Of a stretch of DNA of 64,000 nucleotides, positions 9,874 to 18,832 are shown piece by piece (the stretch's first letter is position 1; each line of letters starts with the position of its first letter). The notes beneath the pieces were generated by a model. It worked only from the letters and a program-made list of their open reading frames with translations. It had not been told where the DNA came from and did not search any database. The position numbers and the translations under genes were made by a program. Source of the stretch: Gimesia algae (GTDB lineage: Bacteria; Planctomycetota; Planctomycetia; Planctomycetales; Planctomycetaceae); contig NZ_CP036343.1 of NCBI RefSeq assembly GCF_007746795.1, forward strand, positions 2,593,369 to 2,657,368, given 5' to 3'.

Positions 9874-10285
9874 GGCCCTTCCGCGCGAATCAGATAATTT
9901 AAAAACGTCCTGTATCAGTTCATTAGTTCAACAGACTCCAATCTAACGCAGATTCTGATAAAAAGAAATTTATTCATTAAAACGAGTGAAATAATAAAGA
10001 CATAAAGCACTGCAATTATTGAACATGCGCAATATCAGCGGGGTGGGCCCGAATAAAATTCGGGCCGAGCGCAGCGAGCAGGAAGTTGCAGCTCACCAGG
10101 TCAATTCACAACAGAGCAACCAACTCGAATAGCACCTGAATGAGGTACGTCCACTCAACACATAACAATCCCCTGCAACCTCCTGTTGCCTCCGGCAATA
10201 TCGGATTGCATCCGATACCACCCACTCACCAGCAAAATTTTTCGTGTCTTTCGGGGTAGATAATTTTCGAGCCCCTTAGTGGTCC
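9874..10285. other. Intergenic region upstream of the sigma factor
   Basis: 412 bases without a gene. The right half is repeat copy B with its TTTCGTG tail. The left part, roughly 9895-10020, is AT-rich and must hold the promoter of the sigma factor operon on the minus strand, but I see no convincing -35/-10 pair. Confidence 0.6.
10041..10224. repeat. Dispersed structured intergenic repeat, copy B
   Basis: A 184-bp core with the same terminal inverted repeats as copy A. The left hairpin is at 10046-10066. The right end holds TTGCC/GGCAA and TATCGGAT/ATCCGATA (10199-10217). The interior is close to identical to copy C (same core length) and unlike A and D. A TTTCGTG-type tail follows at about 10238-10262. 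Confidence 0.85.
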
Positions 10286-12589
10286 TTACCGCCCGTCATA
10301 ACCAAACACCCCGATCACCCGCACCGGCTCCCCCTTTGCCTGTAACCGAATCCGATGCTTCCCGAACGGCAGCCCCAGCACGCCGCGACGGTTCTCAATA
10401 AAGTGCTTCCTCCCCTGCGAATCGGTAAACGGCTCATTGGTCGGCTGTGCCCAGACCTGTTTACCATCCACTTCCGCTATCAGCGTGCCTCCGTCCGGAT
10501 CATCCAGCCAGGCGATCGACAATTCATCCGCTTCCACATCAATTTCCAGCGTCTCACCCGGCTGCAGAAAGAACGCCTTCTCCCCGTAAGGTGCGCCCCA
10601 CTTCGATTCGAATGTCTTTACCGCAGATGCTCCCTGCCAGTCCTTTGAGTCGACGCCAAAGAACCGGCGGTTCAGACCCACTTTGCAGTCCACGGTGTTC
10701 AACCGCGCATTCTTATGGGGAATTTCAATAATATGTCGATCGCCGCGCGACAGTCGACCATGCACGAACGTCGAATTGCGTGGATTGGGTCGCGACCAGC
10801 TATGCCGTCCATGTCCCGCGTGTTGCGCCGGCTGACCATCGATCTGCAACTGCATCTTCTCTCGTTTGTTATCCGCCCAGAGATTGAACGCGGTGTCTTC
10901 CAGAATCATCATTCGCCCGTCCACAATCCGCGGACTGTCGGCAGCGAACCGGACTATCTCCCCTTCCCAGTTCGCCGTAAAGTCATTCATCCGCGCAGGT
11001 AGCTGCTGCTGAGCGATTCCCGGCTGCGGATCGTCGGGCATCTCGAACACCTGCTCCAGCTGTTTGAACCAGAGATAATGACTGGCAGCACCAGGATGAC
11101 CGCCATCAGGAGCAATCGCATATTGATTACACGTCGTCTTCAGATCGATCAACAATTCTCCCAGATCGACAAACGGAATTCCATAATGTGTACAGAGCTG
11201 CTGCATCGGCCCGGTCATCGAATTCGGCTGGCCTTTATCGCGGATCCACATGCAAGAAACGAACTCTACGCCAGGATAATGTCGTTGAAACCAGCGAATC
11301 GCCCCTTCATACGCGGCGATTTCATCGGGACGGTCAATATGCTCATTGTGCCCATGCCCGAAGATTACCAGATCAGGACCGGGCTTTTTTCCGTTTTCAA
11401 ATAACGCAGGATAAAGTTCCTGCCACGACTTACCCGTAGGATGCCCGTTGTCATTCGGATCAGGCGGTAGCTCCAGCGCCGCGTATTCTTGAAAGCCGCT
11501 ATGCGATTCGCCAATCGATGAACCATCGGCGGCCATCACGTTCAGCAGAATCTTGTCAACCGGATAATGAAACTTCCGCAGCAGTTCCCGCCGCATCCGG
11601 CCGGTATACATAAAATAATGTTGCGACCAGCCCACATAATCCTGCAGATCGGGACGCTCCATCCGTTCTGCGATCAGCTGTTTCATCGCATCTGGCTTTC
11701 CCGGTCGGGCTTCAACCAGGGGCTCTTTATAATGCGGACTCGCGGGATCTTCGTCGTAGAAATACAACCGCGGGTTGGCACTCCCCCGGTCGATGCTTGA
11801 ACCGAGCGTCAGAATCGTCACCGGTTGGCCTGACGTCAGCTTCTCCATCGTACGGGGAATCCGTCGATACAAGTCCGGCAGCGCGCGGGACGCGGCAGCC
11901 TCAGTCACCACCTGATCCCTTTTAACCAGCACAGGCGAATCAATCCAGACCCGTTTGTCAGAGTCATTCACAAACTCCACCAGCACACCTACCACATTTC
12001 GGAACGCAGCATCCGACTCTCGCTGATGCTTAAACCGGGGATCGACCTTGAGGCCATTCACTTGCAGTTGAAATACTTTTCCGGTCTCCTTCGCAGACAC
12101 ATCCCGCTGCGGCGCACGGATCAGTTCCCCTCGCCCCTGCTTCGCAAACGTTCGCTTATCGGGCAGACGAAAATCCGAAGGCGACCACTCACCATCGGCA
12201 CTTTCAATCAGCATCAGACTGAGCCGCGCTTTGAGGGCGCCGCTCGTTTCCTGGTACCCGTTGACCGACAGACTGACCGCATCGCCAGACTTCAGTCCCA
12301 GTTCCGGCAGCGTCGCAAACTGCCAGATCCGCTTGCCCGGCAGAATCTCCACCATATTCTCGGTTGGCTGGAGCACCAGTTTTCCGTTGCCCTTCCCGGC
12401 AATCACATCTCCCCAGCGATCCGTATTCCAGCAGAGAATCGATCGTCCCGGCTCTATTGCAGCCGTCTTCCGCAATCGGAACGCCGGGTTCTGCAGGAGA
12501 TTCTGCACTGGCTTCGTTTCCTCAGCGCAGACAGCGGAAACCAGGGGACAGGCAACAACAGACAAAAATAAAAGAAATACGTTTTTCAC
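10286..12589 (-). CDS. Secreted SGNH/GDSL-type hydrolase
   Basis: 767 residues. Signal peptide at residues 1-22 (MKNVFLLFLSVVACPLVSA). The SGNH blocks are visible: block I LTLGSSIDRGS with the presumed nucleophile Ser, block III GHGHNEH, and block V DGGHPG with the Asp/His pair. The roughly 230 residues before block I look like a beta-sandwich (carbohydrate-binding-type) region, and about 200 residues after block V form another. Family members deacetylate or de-esterify polysaccharides or lipids; the substrate here is unknown. It stands alone between repeat copies B and C, on the same strand as the next two genes. Confidence 0.82.
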   Translation of the reverse strand: MKNVFLLFLSVVACPLVSAVCAEETKPVQNLLQNPAFRLRKTAAIEPGRSILCWNTDRWGDVIAGKGNGKLVLQPTENMVEILPGKRIWQFATLPELGLKSGDAVSLSVNGYQETSGALKARLSLMLIESADGEWSPSDFRLPDKRTFAKQGRGELIRAPQRDVSAKETGKVFQLQVNGLKVDPRFKHQRESDAAFRNVVGVLVEFVNDSDKRVWIDSPVLVKRDQVVTEAAASRALPDLYRRIPRTMEKLTSGQPVTILTLGSSIDRGSANPRLYFYDEDPASPHYKEPLVEARPGKPDAMKQLIAERMERPDLQDYVGWSQHYFMYTGRMRRELLRKFHYPVDKILLNVMAADGSSIGESHSGFQEYAALELPPDPNDNGHPTGKSWQELYPALFENGKKPGPDLVIFGHGHNEHIDRPDEIAAYEGAIRWFQRHYPGVEFVSCMWIRDKGQPNSMTGPMQQLCTHYGIPFVDLGELLIDLKTTCNQYAIAPDGGHPGAASHYLWFKQLEQVFEMPDDPQPGIAQQQLPARMNDFTANWEGEIVRFAADSPRIVDGRMMILEDTAFNLWADNKREKMQLQIDGQPAQHAGHGRHSWSRPNPRNSTFVHGRLSRGDRHIIEIPHKNARLNTVDCKVGLNRRFFGVDSKDWQGASAVKTFESKWGAPYGEKAFFLQPGETLEIDVEADELSIAWLDDPDGGTLIAEVDGKQVWAQPTNEPFTDSQGRKHFIENRRGVLGLPFGKHRIRLQAKGEPVRVIGVFGYDGR

Positions 12590-12995
12590 GGCAGGACTCT
12601 CAGGTAGGGGAATTCAGGAAGTAGAAATAAGAAAAGAATCATCCATCGATCATACCGGAGACCACAACCGGATCACAACAAAACAAAGGTTTCCAACACA
12701 GAAAACACATCAGAATATAGATCAGGGGGTGGGCCCGAATGAAATTCGGGCCGAGCGCAGCGAGCAGGAGGTTGCAGCTCACGAGATCAATTCACAACAG
12801 AGCAACCAACTCGAATAGCACCTGAATGAGGTAAGTCCACTCATCACATTACAATCCACTGCAACCTCCTGTTGCCTGCGGCAATATCGGATTGCATCCG
12901 ATACCACCCACTCTCTCCCGTACTCCTGCCAGAAACCGTTTCGTGTCTTTCGTGATTTTCGTGGTAGAATAATTTTCACGTCTTTCGTGGTAACA
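12590..12995. other. Intergenic region between esterase and SGNH genes
   Basis: 406 bases with no gene. Most of it is repeat copy C and its tail. The stretch 12590-12726, upstream of the SGNH hydrolase start, must hold that gene's promoter; nothing clear is seen. Confidence 0.6.
12727..12910. repeat. Dispersed structured intergenic repeat, copy C
   Basis: A 184-bp core with the same ends as copies A and B. The interior is nearly identical to copy B. The right end holds TTGCC/GGCAA and TATCGGAT/ATCCGATA. Its TTTCGTG tail (about 12938-12992) is the longest here, with several TTTCGTG units and two GTGGTA ends. Confidence 0.85.
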
Positions 12996-13859
12996 TTAAT
13001 TTCGCTGTAACACGCGTTTTGTAAACGCCAGTACCAGCGGTATCGCGGCCTGCACTACGGGAAATGTGTGCCCCCCTTTGAGCTCTACATATTGATGAGG
13101 TATCTCCAGCGCGGTCAGCCGGTCGCGAAAATGCTCGTTCATTGTTCGGTCAAAGGCATTATCAGCCGTGATGATCAGGACCGATGTCCCGCGTAGCTTT
13201 CCCGCTCCCTGCAGCGGATTAAACTTTTTCCACACTGCTTCATCGGAACCGAATCGTTCGACAGGCACTTTATACGACTGTCCTTTCGGTAATCCATCGC
13301 GCGGAAAATCCAGAAGCCCGATGATGGAGCTCACCGCTGCAAACCGACCGGGATGCTGTTCAGCAAAACGCACGCAGCCAAAGCCTCCCATCGACCAGCC
13401 GGCAATCGCCCACTGTTTTTGTGATGTCGGCAGTTCATACTGCTCAGAGACAATCGCCAGGACCTCTTCCAGATACGTCTCATACATATCCTGCTTCCGT
13501 AGCGGCGAATTAAGATACCAGCCATCATCACCGTCCGGCAGGATGACAAACAAGCCGGAATCTAAAAGCTGTTTGCGGATCAGCTTGTCATCAATCAGTG
13601 ATCGCTCATGCCGCCCTCGTCCGTGTAGAATGACCAGCGTCCGCCGCTCCGCAGGTTTGATCGACCGCCACTCTTCAGGCAGCACGACCACTGCCTGCTT
13701 TCGTTTTTTCAAACTCGCACTCTCAAATGAAAGCGCAACAATCCGCGAAAAGAGTTCCTCAGTTTCCAGTTCTGCAGACCTCACTTCAACAACAGACAGC
13801 CAGACTCCCACCATCAGACCAACCCGCATCAGAGAACTCATAAATCGTCTCAGTAACAT
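12996..13859 (-). CDS. Secreted alpha/beta-hydrolase, esterase D-like
   Basis: 287 residues from ATG 13859. This start is preceded by AGGAAAG at good spacing and gives a signal peptide (MLLRRFMSSLMRVGLMVGVW, cleavage near VRSA). An upstream in-frame start would place the N-terminus inside repeat copy D and is rejected. The nucleophile elbow is GWSMGG, the oxyanion region LVILHGRGRHE, and the likely catalytic His is in KGGHTFPV near the end. It resembles the esterase D/S-formylglutathione hydrolase group, but the signal peptide argues for an extracytoplasmic ester substrate, for example acyl or feruloyl groups on polysaccharide. Confidence 0.82.
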   Translation of the reverse strand: MLLRRFMSSLMRVGLMVGVWLSVVEVRSAELETEELFSRIVALSFESASLKKRKQAVVVLPEEWRSIKPAERRTLVILHGRGRHERSLIDDKLIRKQLLDSGLFVILPDGDDGWYLNSPLRKQDMYETYLEEVLAIVSEQYELPTSQKQWAIAGWSMGGFGCVRFAEQHPGRFAAVSSIIGLLDFPRDGLPKGQSYKVPVERFGSDEAVWKKFNPLQGAGKLRGTSVLIITADNAFDRTMNEHFRDRLTALEIPHQYVELKGGHTFPVVQAAIPLVLAFTKRVLQRN

Positions 13860-13888
13860 CACACTTTCCTGATTATTAAAAACATCAT

Positions 13889-14080
13889 GGGTGGGCCCGA
13901 ATAAAATTCGGGCCGAGCACAGCGAGCAGGAAACAGTCAGTGTTGCGTTCAATCAAGAAACAGTTCGTCAGCTCTCAAGTTGACTTTGCTGAGATTGGTA
14001 AAGAGAAATACCAGATCGCACCTCTTCTCTGACAGTTTCCTGTTGCCTGCGGCAATACCGGATTGCATCCGGTACTACCC
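13889..14080. repeat. Dispersed structured intergenic repeat, copy D
   Basis: A 192-bp core lying between the esterase start and the oxidoreductase stop. It has the same ends, but the right hairpin is TACCGGAT/ATCCGGTA where A, B and C have TATCGGAT/ATCCGATA, so both sides of the stem changed. The interior matches copy A (TGTTGCGTTCAA block). I see no TTTCGTG tail. Confidence 0.85.
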
Positions 14081-14101
14081 TTTATTTTTCAAATCACATT
14101 A

Positions 14102-16015
14102 TCAATACACCCGCACTTCACAGATCCGCGCGTGATCCACACCGTTCGTCGCAGTCACAACAATTCGCAACTGCTTCACAGCGATCTCTGATTCCAGGTG
14201 ATGCACACGCCGCCGCTGAACATTCCCCGTAACGTTAACAATCTGTTGCCAGCAAGAATCGTCGTGCACTTCAATCTGATAATCCCGCACGGTTTCCGGT
14301 TGCGGCGTTCCCCACTGCATCTTCTCAGTATAACCATCGTGATGGCTCAAAGTCAGATGCCGATGCAGGCCCGTATCGAAAATCAACTGAATCTCACTGA
14401 CGTTCGTCGGCGTCTCCCACTCCAGCAACAGCGTCGCCGGCAAACCTTCCGCAGGATCGGACAGCCAGCGATGTCCGCCGGGAAAGGCACGCCCCTCGGG
14501 TGCGCCGGTTACACCATGCACACTTCGCGTCTGCCCCGAGTTGATGTTGCACGCTTCGTATCCAGCCTGCTCACTACTGGCGATGATTTTAGCGGAGCGT
14601 GCGAGATCAACCGAATCTTTATTTCTTATCCCCACGAGATACGCATCATCGCGCAACAACTGCTGCTGAATCTGTAACATGATTTCCGAATTCGTACTTA
14701 ACTCAGCTGGTTCCTGCTGTTGCTGAATCGCCAAAGCAGCCGCCGTCCCCACTCCCTGACCGATCGTCGCACAGGTCGCCATCACGCGAGTTGATGAGAA
14801 CGCCACATGCGTCGCAGAAATATTGCGTCCCGCAAACATCAGATTTTTACGATTTACCGAAACACAGACCGAAAGCGGAATATCATATAAATGAGGCACC
14901 GGATGCTGTGTGCAGGGTTCCAGCCCGGGCGCATCGATGCCTTCTGGTGGATGCAGATCCAGCGACCAGCCACCATAGGCAATCGCATCTGGAAATGCGC
15001 GGGACGAGAGTAGATCGTGTTCAGTCAAAACATGTTGCCCAATGAAACGGCGGCTCTCGCGTTTGCCTGGCACGAAACCAAACCAGTCCAGCGCCCAGTG
15101 TGCGGCCTGAAATGGATCTTGCCTGGCAGGTGTGCCCGGCGGACCGTTTTTGACATGATCCCAGATCCCCATCACAATCGCCAGCAGTTCATCGCGGATC
15201 CGTTCATTCTCTTTGATTGTATCCAGCACACCTCCCCACTCGGCCCACCAGTATCCGTACTCATGCGTCGGCTCCTCTTCTCCCGGTGTCGCATACAGTC
15301 GCAGCTTCAACTCTGCGGGATCAAATTTCCGCGCCCACTCGGGCGCTGCAAACGGCATCGGCCGCTCATGACGTCGGGCCTGCATGAGAATCGTCGAACC
15401 CAGTCGATGCTGATCCGCCGTCTCAGGCGCCAGACTTTCATTGAACTGCTGCCGCCCTTCGCGCCCTTCCATGAATCGGGCTCCTGACTCCGCCGCCAGT
15501 CGACCATCGCCGGTACAGTCAATAAATATTTTCGCATTGATCCTGAAACGGTCTTCCGTACTCTGTCGCTCCGCAGTCGCACTTTCGATTCGATCTCCAT
15601 TCAATCGAACTGCAGTCACGCAGGTATTGAGCATGAGTCTGAGATTCGGTTCCGCCTGGCATTTCTCATACAGAATCAGATCGAACATGGAAGCCGACCG
15701 TTGCGGATTGCGGATGCAATTCTCCAGCCGCAACTCTTCGATGATCCCCCCTTCGCGGGCTTCCGTCTCCAGCTCTGCTCCTCGATCAAATCGGCCCGTG
15801 CCATTCGCTCCCACGATATGCATGCGAACTTCACTCGATGCATTTCCGCCGAGTACCGAACGATCCTGACACAATATCACCTGTGCCCCACACCGCGCCG
15901 CCGCCAGCGCCGCACAGCAGCCAGCCATCCCTCCTCCGGCGATGAGAATCTCAGAATTCAAGACATGTTCTTCCAGAATCGTCATTTTGATTTCATAACC
16001 CTTTTCGTTTGACAC
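14102..16015 (-). CDS. FAD-dependent oxidoreductase with C-terminal carbohydrate-binding-like domain
   Basis: 637 residues. The dinucleotide-binding motif is ILIAGGGMAGCCAA near residue 23, followed by the family-typical LGGNASSEVRMHI. A later motif, FIDCTGDGRLA, closes the FAD_oxidored region. The last 140 residues (LLLEWETPTNVSEIQLIFDT onward) look like a discoidin/F5-8C-type beta-sandwich, often a carbohydrate-binding module. No signal peptide is evident. The start is GTG at 16015 or ATG 30 bases further in (MTILEEHVLN). The gene is divergent from a GntR regulator, which probably controls it. The substrate is unknown; a sugar or sugar-derived compound is plausible from context. Confidence 0.82.
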   Translation of the reverse strand: MSNEKGYEIKMTILEEHVLNSEILIAGGGMAGCCAALAAARCGAQVILCQDRSVLGGNASSEVRMHIVGANGTGRFDRGAELETEAREGGIIEELRLENCIRNPQRSASMFDLILYEKCQAEPNLRLMLNTCVTAVRLNGDRIESATAERQSTEDRFRINAKIFIDCTGDGRLAAESGARFMEGREGRQQFNESLAPETADQHRLGSTILMQARRHERPMPFAAPEWARKFDPAELKLRLYATPGEEEPTHEYGYWWAEWGGVLDTIKENERIRDELLAIVMGIWDHVKNGPPGTPARQDPFQAAHWALDWFGFVPGKRESRRFIGQHVLTEHDLLSSRAFPDAIAYGGWSLDLHPPEGIDAPGLEPCTQHPVPHLYDIPLSVCVSVNRKNLMFAGRNISATHVAFSSTRVMATCATIGQGVGTAAALAIQQQQEPAELSTNSEIMLQIQQQLLRDDAYLVGIRNKDSVDLARSAKIIASSEQAGYEACNINSGQTRSVHGVTGAPEGRAFPGGHRWLSDPAEGLPATLLLEWETPTNVSEIQLIFDTGLHRHLTLSHHDGYTEKMQWGTPQPETVRDYQIEVHDDSCWQQIVNVTGNVQRRRVHHLESEIAVKQLRIVVTATNGVDHARICEVRVY

Positions 16016-16036
16016 ACACTTTAAATGACATATAAT
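16009..16036 (+). promoter_or_regulatory. Sigma-70-type promoter for the GntR regulator
   Basis: TTGACA, a 16-base spacer, then TATAAT, all matching the sigma-70 consensus, about 50 bases before the regulator's ATG at 16087. The -35 box touches the start of the divergent oxidoreductase gene if its GTG start is used, so expression of the two genes is probably linked. Confidence 0.6.
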
Positions 16037-16086
16037 AACCTTTAATACTGACTTTTCAATGTATTTTGCAACAACATCGATCTATA

Positions 16087-16800
16087 ATGACACTTATTCA
16101 AAAAGTACCGCCTCATTCATTGGCGCTGGAACTGTCTGAACGCATTCGGCATCGAATCCAGTCCGCTGAATTTACGGACGGCGATTTTTTTCTAACCGAA
16201 GCCGAACTGGCTGAAGAATATCAGGTTTCGCGGCGCATTGCCCGCGAAGCAGTCAACCGCCTGTGTGCCCTGGGTCTGCTGGAAGGTCGTAAGCGTAAAG
16301 GGCTGATCGTCCGCCACCCCGATCCCGTGGAAGTCTGGGCCAACTGCCTCCCTTCACTGGCACGTTCGCAGGAAAAACTGGCCGAACTCGCTTCGTTCCG
16401 CTATGCCCTGGAAGTCGGCGCAGTCGAACTCGCTATCAAAAATGCCAGTGAAGCACAAATTGAAGCGCTGGCAGAACTCGCCGAACAGTTCAAACAGATT
16501 GCCCGCCAGAAGAAAGATCGCCCGCGCCGCATCGGAATTGAACGCGAGTTTCATGGCCTGATTCTGGAGATGTCCGGCGTGCCACTGATCGCCGACATGC
16601 AGAAACTGTTGGCCACTCTCTTTGAAACTTCGTATCCCACACGGAAGTCTCCCATGCTGGATGATGATGTCAATGAACGCATCATCTGGCAGCACTTTGA
16701 ACTGGTCAGCGCGATTCAGGATCGCGACGTAGAACGGGCACGCTCAGTCATGCGGGCTCACTTGAAATATCTGTTGATGCCGGAACGGGAAATCGACTGA
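16087..16800 (+). CDS. GntR family regulator, FCD (FadR-type) subfamily
   Basis: 237 residues from ATG 16087; a TTG 21 bases earlier is a weaker alternative. Winged helix in the first 75 residues (LTEAELAEEYQVSRRIAREA, then LCALGLLEGRKRKGLIV), then an all-helical FCD ligand-binding domain (FRYALEVGAVELAI, REFHGLILEMSG, RSVMRAHLKYLL). Such proteins bind small carboxylic acids or sugar acids and repress nearby catabolic genes. It lies between a divergent FAD oxidoreductase and a BNR sialidase-like gene 34 bases downstream, both likely targets. Confidence 0.9.
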   Translation: MTLIQKVPPHSLALELSERIRHRIQSAEFTDGDFFLTEAELAEEYQVSRRIAREAVNRLCALGLLEGRKRKGLIVRHPDPVEVWANCLPSLARSQEKLAELASFRYALEVGAVELAIKNASEAQIEALAELAEQFKQIARQKKDRPRRIGIEREFHGLILEMSGVPLIADMQKLLATLFETSYPTRKSPMLDDDVNERIIWQHFELVSAIQDRDVERARSVMRAHLKYLLMPEREID

Positions 16801-16834
16801 AGAACCAGGACACTCTTTCAGAAAGCGTAGCATA

Positions 16835-17908
16835 ATGAGAAAAACACAATACTGCCTGATCACTCTGATAACACTGCTCTGCTGCAGCGTGATGACAACC
16901 TCTCCTCTCCCTGCAGGTGAGAATACTGACTTACCCGAAGTGGAAGTCAGCAATGTTCATAAAGTATTCGATAACGGCGAGCACAATGCGTTCACCGATA
17001 TGATTGAATTCAAAGGCAAATACTATCTCACGTTCCGCACCTGCCCGGGCGGTCATATGCTGTTCCCGACTTCGCGCATTCTGATCATGCAGAGTGATGA
17101 CGCGAAAACCTGGAAACAGGTCAATGAATTCTCAGTCCCCAAACGGGATGTCCGCGACCCGCATTTCCTGATCTTCAAGGACAAACTGTTCGTCTACACT
17201 GGCACCTGGTACTGCGGCGATTCTGCCCCCGAAACCCGGACCATCAACGAACATCTGGGCTTCGCCGTCTGGTCCGCCGACGGTAAAGCATGGTCGAAAC
17301 CGATTATGCTGGAAGGAACCTACGGCCATTACATCTGGCGGGCCGCTGCCTATAAAGACAAAGCCTACCTCTGTGGCCGCCGTATCCGGCACTTTGCACA
17401 AGGAGATAAGGATCGCGAACTGATTGAAACCGCGATCCTGGAAAGCGACGACGGCCTGGTCTGGAAAACTGCCAGCCTGTTCAATGAAAAACAGGGAGAC
17501 GAAACCGCATTTCTGTTCGAGAAGAACGGCGACCTGCTGGCCATCGGCCGCAGCGGCTCAAATCCTGCCTGGGTGATGCGATCGCGGCCCCCCTTCGAAA
17601 AATGGGATCGGAAGCAACTCGACCGTTATATCGGCGGACCGCTGCTTGCCAAGTGGGGTGATCGCTATCTCGTGGGTGGACGCCAGCGTAAGAATGGGAG
17701 ATATGTGACTTCACTCTACTGGTTCAAAGATAATCAACTGCACGAATTCGCTTCCCTTCCCAGTGGCGGAGACAATTCTTACCCCGGAATTCTGATTCTG
17801 AGCCCTGAACATGCTTTGATTTCCTATTATTCCAGCCATGAAAAAGACGAAGACGGTAAGCCAATCACCGCCATCTACATGGCAGATCTGAAACTGAAAA
17901 ACAAATAA
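16835..17908 (+). CDS. Secreted BNR/sialidase-like beta-propeller
   Basis: 357 residues with a signal peptide (MRKTQYCLITLITLLCCSVM). Asp-box type repeats are present but weak: QSDDAKTWKQV, SADGKAWSKP, SDDGLVWKTA. It resembles the exo-alpha-sialidase-like/BNR family with a six-bladed propeller, but I cannot see a full sialidase active site (for example a clear RIP motif), so glycan binding or another glycosidase activity is equally possible. It follows the GntR regulator by 34 bases and is followed by a good terminator, so regulator and propeller form a two-gene unit. Confidence 0.78.
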   Translation: MRKTQYCLITLITLLCCSVMTTSPLPAGENTDLPEVEVSNVHKVFDNGEHNAFTDMIEFKGKYYLTFRTCPGGHMLFPTSRILIMQSDDAKTWKQVNEFSVPKRDVRDPHFLIFKDKLFVYTGTWYCGDSAPETRTINEHLGFAVWSADGKAWSKPIMLEGTYGHYIWRAAAYKDKAYLCGRRIRHFAQGDKDRELIETAILESDDGLVWKTASLFNEKQGDETAFLFEKNGDLLAIGRSGSNPAWVMRSRPPFEKWDRKQLDRYIGGPLLAKWGDRYLVGGRQRKNGRYVTSLYWFKDNQLHEFASLPSGGDNSYPGILILSPEHALISYYSSHEKDEDGKPITAIYMADLKLKNK

Positions 17909-17927
17909 CATCGTTTCAGCCAATTCT

Positions 17928-17966
17928 TAAAGGGAAAGCGTCTTTCGGGCGACTTTCCCTTTTTTC
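17928..17966 (+). terminator. Rho-independent terminator after the BNR gene
   Basis: A stem AAAGGGAAAGCGTC pairs with GGCGACTTTCCCTTT (one mismatch) around the loop TTTCG, followed by a run of T. It ends the regulator-BNR unit just after the stop codon. Confidence 0.85.
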
Positions 17967-18035
17967 TATCCTGCATCACGGTATAGCAGCAACACCGGTT
18001 GTCGCATTCTGAATGAACATCATTGCTTTCAAAAC

Positions 18036-18066
18036 TTGACGGCGTTGATATATCACGATATATTAA
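18036..18066 (+). promoter_or_regulatory. Promoter with embedded palindromic operator (GntR gene)
   Basis: TTGACG (18036-18041), a 17-base spacer, then TATATT (18059-18064). The near-palindrome TTGATATATCACGATATATT spans the spacer and the -10 box (18045-18064). Almost the same palindrome, in perfect form, occurs upstream of the DUF1559 gene at 20249-20264. The placement fits autorepression by the GntR protein encoded just downstream. Confidence 0.6.
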
Positions 18067-18112
18067 TAGTGTTAACTTAGTCTATCACCGAATGTACATA
18101 CAGTGGACGCTG

Positions 18113-18832
18113 ATGGAAGATACCTCAAAAAATCTCACCGAATATTCGTATCAGTATATCAAACAACAGATGGAGCAGAATGTGCTCTCCCCGGGTGCCC
18201 GCCTGGTGAACCGCAAACTGGCTGCGGAACTGGGGGTGAGTGCGATTCCCGTACGCGAAGCAATCTGCCGCCTGGCATCGGAAGGCTTCGTGGAACACAT
18301 TCAGGGGTCCGGTGCATTCGTCCGGGAGATTGGACGCGAAGACCTGGACGAATTGTACGTGCTGCGGGATCTGCTCGAAAGTTTCGCAGCTGGCGAAGCG
18401 GCCCTGTATATCACACCGCAACAACTGGACGATCTGCAGTTTATCATTGACGAACTGCGCGAAATCACCGTCGCCATCACTGAGCGAAAGGCGAAACACA
18501 CCACGCCGACCCAATTCAATCGCTGGGTGGACTGCGAAACGGAATTTCATGAAATTCTGATCGAAGCTTCGCGGAATCGACTGCTGAAAAAAGTCATCCA
18601 GGAACAGCGGGCGATTACCGATGTCTTTTATGCCCTGCGTCAGCTAAAGCATAAAATCATCACTCCCCAGAGTGCAGAAGAAACCTGCGCGGGCAAAGAG
18701 CAGATCCTGGCAGCGTTCCGTAACCGTGATGCGGACCTGGCGCGCCAGATTATGAGCGAACAGATTCAGGCAGGTCGTCGCGACGTCCTGGCTTTTATGC
18801 GAAAACAGGAACGAGGCCGCAATGCAACTTAA
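18113..18832 (+). CDS. GntR family regulator, FCD subfamily
   Basis: 239 residues from ATG 18113 (MEDTSKNLTEYSYQYIKQQM); an in-frame start 90 bases upstream would overlap the promoter and is rejected. Winged helix LVNRKLAAELGVSAIPVREA and FVEHIQGSGAFVRE, then an FCD domain (LRDLLESFAAGEAAL, ETEFHEILIEASRNRLL). Effector unknown. Its last 11 bases overlap the following sialidase-like gene, so the two are coupled. The promoter contains a palindrome shared with the DUF1559 operon at 20.3 kb, its likely second target. Confidence 0.9.
   Translation: MEDTSKNLTEYSYQYIKQQMEQNVLSPGARLVNRKLAAELGVSAIPVREAICRLASEGFVEHIQGSGAFVREIGREDLDELYVLRDLLESFAAGEAALYITPQQLDDLQFIIDELREITVAITERKAKHTTPTQFNRWVDCETEFHEILIEASRNRLLKKVIQEQRAITDVFYALRQLKHKIITPQSAEETCAGKEQILAAFRNRDADLARQIMSEQIQAGRRDVLAFMRKQERGRNAT

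Noticed and set aside
13860-13952. A longer N-terminus for the esterase starting inside repeat copy D
   Set aside because: The extra residues come from the repeat; the ATG at 13859 has a good ribosome binding site and a signal peptide.
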